Source: CAYTLW01 sp964438735 (GTDB lineage: Bacteria; Myxococcota_A; UBA9042). Taken from it: a stretch of 64,000 nt of DNA. The position numbers and the translations under genes were made by a program. Below, piece by piece: positions 54,681 to 64,000 of this stretch. The stretch is from contig CAYTLW010000013.1 in NCBI GenBank assembly GCA_964438735.1, positions 1-64,000 of the forward strand, given 5' to 3'. Within the stretch, counting starts at the first letter, position 1, and each line of letters starts with the position of its first letter. The notes under the pieces were generated by a model that saw nothing but the letters and a program-made list of their open reading frames with translations, made no database searches and had not been told where the DNA came from.

Positions 54681-55472
54681 ATGGTGACGAGACCGAAGCG
54701 ACGCTGGAATCTGGCTACATGGAGGGTTCGCGGCTGGCTGCTTGCGGTACTGCCCTGCTACCTGGCTGCGGCTGGGGCATCGGCGTGTGTAGACCGCGCT
54801 GCGCCGATGCCACCGGACGGATGCTCGGGGCACCTGCTGACCTTGCCGGTGGGCACCGACGGTGCGCCGGCCTGTCGTCAAGCCTGGTCCGGCGAGGTGG
54901 TGATCAACGAGGTGGTCCTGAAGCCAGCGGGCCGCGACCTGGACGGCGACGGCTTGTCCAACGGTCGCGACGAGCTGCTGGAGCTGGTCATCATTGCCGA
55001 TGAGTCGGTCCACCTGGCCAGTGCGGAGCTTCGGTGGGATGGCAAGAGACGCGGCCGGATCGGCGCCAGCCCCTGCCTGCTGCCGGGCGAAGCAGCGCTC
55101 CTGGTCGGTAGCATGACGGGCCCCGTCGTGCCGCCCGCCGGCGCCGCACTGCTGCGCCTGGACCGGACGCTCCGGCTGACCGATGGCGGCGGCCATGTGG
55201 CGCTGTACAGCGAGAGCGGCGGTGAGTTGGGTGCCGTGGTCCTGGCTGGCGCCGCAAACGCCACAGACGGCTGTGTGACCCGAGAAGTGGATGGCGACCG
55301 CTGGGCAGACATGGTCGCCCACGCCGCCCTGGAGGGGGCCCAGGGAGCGCCCTGGTCACCTGGCCTGTGTGCCGGCGGAGGACGCTTTCCGGCGTGCCTG
55401 CAGGCGACGATGGAGCGGGGACACGCGCGCTCCGCGCCACCGGCGAGCGAATCGCCGGCGCGCGGGCGCTGA
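54681..55472 (+). CDS. Exported lamin-tail-domain-like protein
   Basis: The protein has 263 residues. The ATG at 54681 has GGAGG 6 bases upstream; a GTG one codon earlier is less likely. A twin-basic N-terminus (RPKRRW) and hydrophobic segment end near ASAC, so it could be a lipoprotein. VVINEVVLKPAGRDLDGDG followed by RDELLELVIIAD is the opening of a lamin-tail (LTD) immunoglobulin-like domain, widespread in secreted bacterial proteins; a calcium-type DLDGDG loop sits inside. The strand pattern continues to about residue 200. A Cys-containing and Ala/Arg-rich tail ends it. Confidence 0.7.
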   Translation: MVTRPKRRWNLATWRVRGWLLAVLPCYLAAAGASACVDRAAPMPPDGCSGHLLTLPVGTDGAPACRQAWSGEVVINEVVLKPAGRDLDGDGLSNGRDELLELVIIADESVHLASAELRWDGKRRGRIGASPCLLPGEAALLVGSMTGPVVPPAGAALLRLDRTLRLTDGGGHVALYSESGGELGAVVLAGAANATDGCVTREVDGDRWADMVAHAALEGAQGAPWSPGLCAGGGRFPACLQATMERGHARSAPPASESPARGR

Positions 55473-55509
55473 TATGTTGAAGCTGATGTGTTGAATGTGC
55501 GAAGGGCCG

Positions 55510-57582
<2,073 letters not shown>

Positions 57583-57721
57583 TCGTATGGTTGGCAGCGC
57601 CTGTTTCCGCCTGGCGCCTTGCGGCAGTTGAATCAATACGACGCGAACGGGACCCCCCGGATCGCGAAGGCGCGCGATACTGCACGTGGCCGGGTCCGAA
57701 TGTCAAAGGAAAGGCGCGTCG

Positions 57722-59227
57722 TCAGGAGCTTTTTTCACCCGAAGGGCCGTCTCTGGCGGCCAGGCGATCCAGCAGCTTGCCGTGCAGACCGCGGAAGTCG
57801 CGCCCGCTCATGGCCAGCACCACGTCGCCAGAGTTGGCGTGCTCGGCCACGTGATCGACGATCTCGGCTACGTCTGGCAGGTAGCGAGCCGGGATGCCCG
57901 TGGCCGCGATATCGGCGACCAGCTTGACCACGTCCAGGGTCTCGTCGGCCCGCAGACGGTCGCTCTCCTTGACCAGCGGACTGCAGAAGATGACCTCGTC
58001 GGCGCCCTCGAATGCGGTCGGGTAGACGTCCTGGAAGGCGCGCCTGCGCGAGGTATTGGACTCGGCCTCGAACAGGGCCCAGAGCTTGCGCCCGGGATAG
58101 TGGGCCCGGATCGCCGCGACGGTCTCTCGCACCGCCGTGGGATGATGGGCGTAGTCGTCGAGCACGATCACATCGTCGACGATGCCGCGCACTTCCTGGC
58201 GCTTCTTGATGCCCTTGAAGGCGGCCAACGCCTCCTGAGCGCCGGCCACAGACACGCCCAGGTCGAGCACCGTCAGCAGGGCCGCGGTGGCATTGAGTAC
58301 GTTGTGGCGGCCCGCCATGGGCGACTGGAAGCGGCCAACGAGACGGTCGCCGATCCGCAGATCGAAGCGCGCGCCGCCCTCGCCAAGCGCCAACAGGTCG
58401 GCCGTGGCGTCCAACTCGTAACCGGAGTCGGCAAAGCCATAACGCAGCACCCGCGCGCGACAGGCGTCCAGCACGTCCGTGACCCGTTCATCCTCGCCCC
58501 AGGCGCAGAGCTGACCGCCGGGATCGACCAGCGAGGCCAGCAATCGAAACGCCCGCGAGACGGCGGCGAAGTCGGGATAGATGTCCGCGTGATCGAACTC
58601 CACCGACGTCAAAATGGTGTGATGCGGCCGGTAGTGCACGAATTTCGGCCGCTTGTCGTAGTAGGCCGTATCGTACTCGTCGCCCTCGATGACGAAAGGC
58701 CGACCCTCACCAAGCTGGAACGAACGACCCAGGTTGGCCGGCACGCCGCCGACGAGCAGGCCGGGGGACTTGCCATTGGCTTCCAGCAGCCAGGCCAGCA
58801 GCGACGTGGTGGTCGTCTTGCCGTGGGTGCCCGTGACCACGACCGGAAGGCGCTCGGCCAGCAGCCACTCGCCCAGGGCCTCCGGAAACGAGGCGTAGGG
58901 CAGGTTCATGTCCCGCATGGCGGTGGCTTCGGGGTTGTCCCGTCGGATCACGTTGCCGACCACGACCATGTCCGGTCGCCAGTCCAGGTTGCTGGCGGCG
59001 TAGCCCTCGACGAAGGGGATCTTCCAGCGCTCCAGGTTGCTGCGCATGGGGTCGAAGATGCCCGCGTCCGAGCCGCGCACCTCCAGCCCGCGGGCCTGCA
59101 ACATGCCGGCGAAGTTGCCCATGGCAGAGCCGCCGATGCCCATCAGGTGAACGGTGCGTACGGCCGCCCAATCCACGGGGGGACGCGGCTCCGGAACGCG
59201 CTCGGCGGGACCGGGAACGAAGGTCAT
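57722..59227 (-). CDS. mpl: UDP-N-acetylmuramate:L-alanyl-gamma-D-glutamyl-meso-diaminopimelate ligase
   Basis: This is the peptidoglycan-recycling ligase that joins recovered tripeptide to UDP-MurNAc. It has 501 residues. The MurC-like start VHLMGIGGSAMGNFAGML, ATP loop GTHGKTTT (133-140), and the Mpl-specific block EGDEYDTAYYDKRPKFVHY separate it from MurC. The late DDYAHHPTAV motif and C-terminal domain are intact. The ATG at 59227 follows GGAGG at 6 bases. It starts 25 bases after a large surface lipoprotein gene, probably in one operon. Confidence 0.95.
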   Translation of the reverse strand: MTFVPGPAERVPEPRPPVDWAAVRTVHLMGIGGSAMGNFAGMLQARGLEVRGSDAGIFDPMRSNLERWKIPFVEGYAASNLDWRPDMVVVGNVIRRDNPEATAMRDMNLPYASFPEALGEWLLAERLPVVVTGTHGKTTTTSLLAWLLEANGKSPGLLVGGVPANLGRSFQLGEGRPFVIEGDEYDTAYYDKRPKFVHYRPHHTILTSVEFDHADIYPDFAAVSRAFRLLASLVDPGGQLCAWGEDERVTDVLDACRARVLRYGFADSGYELDATADLLALGEGGARFDLRIGDRLVGRFQSPMAGRHNVLNATAALLTVLDLGVSVAGAQEALAAFKGIKKRQEVRGIVDDVIVLDDYAHHPTAVRETVAAIRAHYPGRKLWALFEAESNTSRRRAFQDVYPTAFEGADEVIFCSPLVKESDRLRADETLDVVKLVADIAATGIPARYLPDVAEIVDHVAEHANSGDVVLAMSGRDFRGLHGKLLDRLAARDGPSGEKSS

Positions 59228-59252
59228 GACGCGCCTCCGCGATCGTCGATGG

Positions 59253-62200
59253 TTATCGGAATGTGGCCGTGATGGCGCCGTTGTCGCCCTGCTTGGCCCG
59301 ATGGCGCCACACCACGACGACGCGGCCATCGGTGAACCGGGTCACAGCGGGCTGATCCTGCTCGCCCGGCGGCGGGCTCTCGAACAGGGGCGCGTCTGTC
59401 ACGGCGGGGCTGAAGGCGCCGTTGGCGAGCACGTCGCGGCTGCCGATGTCCAGTCCGGAGCTGTCGCCGGCGCTGGTCCAGGCCAGCGAGATGCCGCCGG
59501 CGCTGTCGCCCGCGGCCCAGGGCGCGGTCTGCCCACCCTTGGTGACGACGTTGGCGGTCTGCGAGCCGCCCAGCGCCTTCAAGGTGGCGTCGAATCGGCG
59601 GGTCTTGATGTCGTCGCCCTTGTCGGAGTTCGGGTCGGTGTCGGCATGCACCCAGGCGCCCACCAGGTTGCTGCCCGACCACGCGATCGACGGCGTTCGT
59701 TTGCCTACACCGTCGTCGGCGCTGAGCTTGGTATTGGCCGTCTTGGCCTTGCCGGTGGCGTCGAAGACCCGTCCCTTGATGACCGGATTGCCGCCGCCCG
59801 GATCGTGCCGCCAGGCCACCGCAAAGGTGCCGTCGCTGGCGCAACTCAGGGCTGGCTGGTCCTGGCCACCCGCTTCGGAGTCATCGTTCTCGTCCACGGC
59901 CTTGTTGACGATGATCTCGACCGCCTTGGCCTTGCCGGTGGCATCGAAGACGCGCGCCGCGATGCCCTGACCGGTGCCGGCCTGATCGTTGGCCTCGCTG
60001 GCCCAGCCAACCACCCAACCGCCCGACCAGCCACCGATGGTGGGGTCGTTCTGCTTGCCGGCGTCGATGTTGTTGGCGAACGCGGAGGCCGCCAGCGCCT
60101 TGCCGGTCTTGTCGAACAGGCGCAGGGCGATCATGTGGCTCTTCTGGGCGTCGTCGGTGACCCAGGCCACCGCGAAACCGCTGCCATTGCTGGCCAGCGC
60201 GATCCGCTGCCCGGCGAGCGCCTTCTTCGTTGCGCTGACCGCGATGGCCGCGCCTGTCGCTTTGCCCGCGCTGTCATAGAGGCGAGCCAATACGGCGTCG
60301 CCGGCCACCCAGGCCACCACGAAGCCGTCGCCCAACGCCGCCACAGCCGGCGCGCTCTCGTCGGACTTGCCATCGCCGACCTTGAACGGCGAATCGGCGA
60401 CGCAGACGCCGGCGCCGACGCACTTGGTGCCACCGGTGCAGCTCTGGACGTCCGTACTGGCCGTGCCGTCCTTGTTGCACTGCACCACCTTGGAGATGAT
60501 TCCATTGTCGACGCAGGTGAGCTTGTTGGGCGTGCACTTGAGGCATTTGCCCTCATGGCAGGTGGGCGTGTCGCCGGTGCATTTGCTGGGCGCGCCCCAG
60601 ATGCTGGCTGCGCACTTGGACGTATTTGCCTCGTCCTGGCACGCCGTGTCGCCGCTGTCGGTATAGGTCGGGTTGCCGTCGGCGGCGAGCGCCACGCACT
60701 GGCCGGTCTTGCTGGTGCAGACCTTGCTGCTGCTGCCCAGGACGGCGGCGCAGGAGCCCGTGGCGCAGCTGGCGTCTTTGTCGCAGGTCTTGCCGGCAGC
60801 GCAGGCTTTTTCGTCCACCTGGCCGTCGCAGTCGTTGTCCTTGCTGTCGCAACTGAACTCGTCGGCTTCGTACCCTGCCGGGTAGTTGCAGGCATAGACG
60901 CCAGCCTTGCAGATGGCGGTCACACCCGATCCGCACAAGCCCTTGGTCTTGCACTTGGCGGCGACCGTATCGGTCAGCCCCTCGTCGGTGTCGCCGTCGC
61001 AGTCGTTGTCCTTGTTGTCGCAGGTGAGCTCCTTGCCTTCGTAGTCCTTGACGCCGTCGAAGGAGCAGGCCCACTTGCCGCCAGTGCAGGTGGCCTTGGC
61101 GGCGCCCTTGCACACGCCCAGCGCGCAGCCGCTCTCGGTGACGTCCAGGCCCTCGGGTTCGTCGACCTTGCCGTCACAGTCGTTGTCCAAGTCATCGCAG
61201 CTGGTCTCGGTCAGCGGCTGGTAGGCCTTGACGTGGCTGTAATCGCATGTCGGCTGGCCGTTGCCGCATTTGACGTTCACGCCGTATTGGCAGACCCCCT
61301 TGAAGTCGCAGTCATGGTTGCCCAATGGCGACGGATCCTCGTCGGTCTGTCCGTCGCAATCGTTGTCGACGCCGTCGCAGGTGGCCTCCATGGCCTCCCA
61401 GGCTTCGGCCTTGGCGAGCGCGTTCCAGTCGCAGGTCCAGATGCCCGCGGCGCAGATGGCCTTGCCCTTGGCGCAGATGCCTTCGCCGCCGCAGGGTGAC
61501 GCGGCGCCGGCGGGCAGCTCCAGGTCGCCATCGACCTTGCCGTCGCAGTCGTTGTCGAGGCCATCGCACAGGGTTTCGGTCGCTTCCCAGGCCAGCACGG
61601 CGCTGTAGTTGCAGCTGAACTCGCCGCCCAGGCAAAGGCGCACGATCTTGCCCGAGTCCGCCTTGCAGACGCCCTCTTTGGCGCAGTTGCTCACGTCGCC
61701 GTCGGCCAGCGGCAGGTTCGAGCCCGCCAGATTGTCCACCGTGCCGTCGCAGTCGTTATCCTTGCCGTCGCACTGACTCTCCACGTTCTGCCAGCCGGTC
61801 ACCGCCGCGTAATCGCATGTGGGCTTGCCGCCCAGGCAGGCGATGTTCACGCCGCCGCTGCAGACGCCTTCCTTGCTGCACTGGGCGCCGTCGGCGAGGC
61901 TGCCGAGCGCGCTGTCCACCAGCCCGTCGCAGTTGTTGTCCTTGCCGTCGCACTTGGTCTCGGTGACCTCTTCGTAGTCGGGCGCCTGGTCGTAGTGGCA
62001 GTTCCATTCGCCGGCCGCACAGGTCGCCGCAGGCAACGCCGCGCAGACGCCCATGCGCTTGCAGGTGGTCGGGCCAGGTTTGACCTCTTCGTCGGTCTGC
62101 CCGTCGCAGTCGTTATCCAGGCCGTCGCAAGAGGTCTCGGAGGCCTCGAAGGGTACGTTCGCCGGCCACTCGCAGCGCCATTTGCCACCGATGCAGGCCA

Positions 62201-62615
62201 TGTCCTGAGTCTGTCCGTCGCAGACGCCCACGGCAGAGGCGGCGCACTCTTTGGCGGCATCGCCCACCGCGCTCTCGTCGACCAGGCCATCACAGTCATT
62301 GTCCAGGCCGTCGCACAGGGTCTCTTCGGCTTCCCAGCCGGCGGGTGCGGTCAGCGCGTCGCCGTTGCCGTCTTTGGGTTCGGCGCCGTCCTTGGCCTTC
62401 CAGCTACCGCAGCTCGCCTTGTTGTCCTTGACGGTGCAGGTGGCCGTCCAGTCGCCGCATACGCCCTTGCCCTGGCACGGGTTGGGGCTGCACGGATCGG
62501 CGCCGCCGCCCTTCTTGTTCTCGATGTCGATCGTGCATCCGCTGCCGACCACCGTCATCGCGACGAAGGCGACAGCCCACGCGATGCGGCGGGCCGGTTC
62601 CAGGAATTGCTGCAT
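59253..62615 (-). CDS. Lipoprotein with nine MopE motifs and a seven-bladed propeller
   Basis: The protein has 1120 residues. The ATG at 62615 follows a GGGGGG run at 4 bases. A basic N-terminus and hydrophobic core lead to VGSGC (Cys27, weak lipobox). Residues about 85-640 carry nine MopE motifs of the form CDGxDNDCDGxxDE, spaced about 60 residues apart and separated by C-x-GVC...C-x-GGKW/PxCDY units. A Cys-rich neck (640-780) follows. The last 330 residues hold seven similar blades with FVVAWV/FAVAWV and ARVFDATGKA strands, suggesting a complete seven-bladed propeller. The ligand is unknown. It lies 17 bases after the TPR/PEGA-like gene. Confidence 0.85.
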   Translation of the reverse strand: MQQFLEPARRIAWAVAFVAMTVVGSGCTIDIENKKGGGADPCSPNPCQGKGVCGDWTATCTVKDNKASCGSWKAKDGAEPKDGNGDALTAPAGWEAEETLCDGLDNDCDGLVDESAVGDAAKECAASAVGVCDGQTQDMACIGGKWRCEWPANVPFEASETSCDGLDNDCDGQTDEEVKPGPTTCKRMGVCAALPAATCAAGEWNCHYDQAPDYEEVTETKCDGKDNNCDGLVDSALGSLADGAQCSKEGVCSGGVNIACLGGKPTCDYAAVTGWQNVESQCDGKDNDCDGTVDNLAGSNLPLADGDVSNCAKEGVCKADSGKIVRLCLGGEFSCNYSAVLAWEATETLCDGLDNDCDGKVDGDLELPAGAASPCGGEGICAKGKAICAAGIWTCDWNALAKAEAWEAMEATCDGVDNDCDGQTDEDPSPLGNHDCDFKGVCQYGVNVKCGNGQPTCDYSHVKAYQPLTETSCDDLDNDCDGKVDEPEGLDVTESGCALGVCKGAAKATCTGGKWACSFDGVKDYEGKELTCDNKDNDCDGDTDEGLTDTVAAKCKTKGLCGSGVTAICKAGVYACNYPAGYEADEFSCDSKDNDCDGQVDEKACAAGKTCDKDASCATGSCAAVLGSSSKVCTSKTGQCVALAADGNPTYTDSGDTACQDEANTSKCAASIWGAPSKCTGDTPTCHEGKCLKCTPNKLTCVDNGIISKVVQCNKDGTASTDVQSCTGGTKCVGAGVCVADSPFKVGDGKSDESAPAVAALGDGFVVAWVAGDAVLARLYDSAGKATGAAIAVSATKKALAGQRIALASNGSGFAVAWVTDDAQKSHMIALRLFDKTGKALAASAFANNIDAGKQNDPTIGGWSGGWVVGWASEANDQAGTGQGIAARVFDATGKAKAVEIIVNKAVDENDDSEAGGQDQPALSCASDGTFAVAWRHDPGGGNPVIKGRVFDATGKAKTANTKLSADDGVGKRTPSIAWSGSNLVGAWVHADTDPNSDKGDDIKTRRFDATLKALGGSQTANVVTKGGQTAPWAAGDSAGGISLAWTSAGDSSGLDIGSRDVLANGAFSPAVTDAPLFESPPPGEQDQPAVTRFTDGRVVVVWRHRAKQGDNGAITATFR

Positions 62616-62632
62616 GGTGCCCCCCGAACGCA

Positions 62633-63997
62633 CTAGAACCGCCACGCGGCGATGAATCGTCGACCGTCGAAGCCGATGCCTGCCGGCTGCAACGCGAACG
62701 CATCACCGCGCGTACCCGGCAGGCCGGCCGACGAGCCGAGTGTCCTGGCCAGCACGAACCATGCCGTGCCCAGACCCACCAACGTGCCACCCCCGATGAA
62801 GGCGTAATTCGCCAGGTCCAGGTTGTCCTGGGCCAGCGTGCTCTGCTCATCGAAGTTCTTGTCGTAGTTAGGACTCTTCTCGTTCAAATCGTTGGCGTAG
62901 CCGGCGTGTACCGTGGCCGTGTAGAAGAAGTAGCCGCCGGCACCCAGGGCCGCGACACCCAGACCGGCTGTCGCGATGGGACCCCACGTGGACAGCCCGC
63001 TGGCACCAGAGGCGGGCGCCGGATCTTCGATCACCTCGTCCAGCTCCTCATCGTCGTCTTCGTCGCCTTCTTCAGCGGCCGGAGCCGGCTCCTCTTGGGG
63101 CGCGGGCTCGTCGGGTTCGGCCGGCTTCTCCGCCGCGGCGGGTTTTTCGGGCTCGACCGCAGCTTCCACCGGCGCCTCGGCGGGCTTCTCAGGCTCGACC
63201 GCGGCAACTTCGGCGGGTTTTTCGGCCGGACTCGGCGCCACGTGCGCGGGCGCGGCCTCTTCAGGTGCGGGTTTGGCCGCCGCTACCGGTTGCGGCTTCT
63301 CGGCGGGTGGCTGATCCGCGGCGGGCGGGGTGATGGGCTGCTTCGGCGCCACGACGACGGTCGCGGTGGGCGGCTTCAGCGGAGCGGGCTTCGGTCGGGT
63401 CGTGGTCGGCGCCACGGGCACGGGACGAACCCCCTTGCCAGCGACGATGGCCACCGGGGCGATGGTCTCCGCGCGCAGGTGCACCGCCAGCATCTGGCGC
63501 TCGTCGACGCCGACCCTGAACTTGCGCTTCTGGGTCTTGTGTCCCTTCGCCTTGCTGTCGATGTGGTACACGCCGGGTTTCAGCCACACGGTGCCGTCGC
63601 CCAGGACCATGCGCTGCTGACCGCTCTTGCCGTTGGGAGAGAACAGGACCTGGGTCTGCCGCGGCTGGACCTGCACGGTCACCGGCACCAGGGAAGGCGA
63701 GACCAGCGTCCTGAGTCGCTCCGCCTCGCCGCTCAGTCGATCGCGCTGCTCTTCGTTCAATTCATGCTGCAACGCCTCGGTATAGGCGGCGTAGGCCTCG
63801 GCGAAATGATCCGCCCGCTCGCTGGCCTGGGCGTAGTCGATCATATAGTTGAGCTCCGGGTAGGAGCGATAGGCGCCGCGGAAGTACTCCGCCGCCAGGG
63901 CGTCGAAACCCGCCCGTCGGTGCACACGACCCAGGGCTGCCAGGCGCAGGGATTGCGGGTAGCGGATCGCGTCGGGCTCTGCGGCGTAGGGCGCCAT
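62633..63997 (-). CDS. TPR/PEGA-like envelope protein (5' end outside window)
   Basis: The visible part is 454 residues; the frame stays open to the window edge and the Met at 63997 is probably internal. TPR-like helices (RLAALGRVHRRAGFDALAAE, ASERADHFAEAYAAYTEAL) come first. A PEGA-like beta domain follows (about 100-175; KPGVYHIDSKAKGHKTQKR). A Pro/Ala/Glu/Lys-rich linker of about 140 residues (EKPAEVAAVEPEKPAEAP) ends in an acidic patch. Two hydrophobic segments (ATAGLGVAALGAGGYFFYTA and YAFIGGGTLVGLGTAWFVLA) are near the C-terminus. Myxobacteria have many proteins of this layout. It is the first visible gene of the operon that includes the nine-MopE lipoprotein and mpl. Confidence 0.65.
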   Translation of the reverse strand: MAPYAAEPDAIRYPQSLRLAALGRVHRRAGFDALAAEYFRGAYRSYPELNYMIDYAQASERADHFAEAYAAYTEALQHELNEEQRDRLSGEAERLRTLVSPSLVPVTVQVQPRQTQVLFSPNGKSGQQRMVLGDGTVWLKPGVYHIDSKAKGHKTQKRKFRVGVDERQMLAVHLRAETIAPVAIVAGKGVRPVPVAPTTTRPKPAPLKPPTATVVVAPKQPITPPAADQPPAEKPQPVAAAKPAPEEAAPAHVAPSPAEKPAEVAAVEPEKPAEAPVEAAVEPEKPAAAEKPAEPDEPAPQEEPAPAAEEGDEDDDEELDEVIEDPAPASGASGLSTWGPIATAGLGVAALGAGGYFFYTATVHAGYANDLNEKSPNYDKNFDEQSTLAQDNLDLANYAFIGGGTLVGLGTAWFVLARTLGSSAGLPGTRGDAFALQPAGIGFDGRRFIAAWRF

Positions 63998-64000
63998 CTT

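Overview
The window is high-GC bacterial DNA that is almost entirely coding. It looks like a Myxococcota-type (former deltaproteobacterial) chromosome. The support is: many large Cys/Asp-rich lipoproteins with MopE-type DNDCDG metal-binding motifs, CTxDxC repeats and Asp/Pro/Thr-rich linkers; an FHA-domain sigma-54 activator; a myxobacterial-looking outer-membrane protein; and sigma-70-like promoters of the form TTGACN-N17/18-TAgnnT. Frequent GTG/TTG starts fit a high-GC genome. No rRNA, tRNA, CRISPR array, insertion sequence, integrase or phage gene was seen. No gap between genes exceeds about 210 bases. The first ~115 bases are homopolymer-rich and look like a contig edge.

Layout. 116-3218: two minus-strand lipoproteins, the first with MopE and CTxDxC repeats. 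3425-5669: a membrane-anchored hydrolase-like protein and serS. 5671-10068 (minus): a gapA-pgk-tpiA-secG-dapD operon behind a good promoter. 10175-12612 (minus): two envelope proteins of unknown function. 12803-16423 (plus): an ArsA-like ATPase, pyrG and rsmI. 16445-19472 (minus): a fused moaD-moaE gene behind a PcrA/UvrD helicase. 19626-26579 (plus): a CPBP-family membrane protein, dksA with an FHA sigma-54 activator, a GT39-like glycosyltransferase and a beta-barrel protein.

26779-36373 (plus) is the most distinctive block: three consecutive paralogous lipoproteins (1067, 810 and about 1246 residues). Each alternates MAM/jelly-roll-like domains with Cys-rich CTxDxC repeats. 36477-42903 is a tight operon: HEAT protein, response regulator, histidine kinase, FadL-like porin, unknown protein, mutY. 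43014-48204 carries a patatin-like phospholipase and glmM-pdxJ-nnr. 48302-51955 is a MopE lipoprotein with a kelch-like propeller. 51961-55472 holds a small, probably leaderless, anchored protein, an alpha-helical lipoprotein and a lamin-tail-domain protein. 55510-63997 (minus) reads TPR/PEGA-like protein, MopE lipoprotein with a seven-bladed propeller, mpl, and rpsA with a long low-complexity C-terminal tail.

Housekeeping functions (glycolysis, CTP, lysine/DAP and amino-sugar synthesis, peptidoglycan recycling, translation, repair) are interleaved with a large investment in the outer surface. The six large repeat lipoproteins fall into two modular families that share parts. My best candidate for an undescribed system is a disulfide- and probably calcium-stabilised extracellular lipoprotein matrix.
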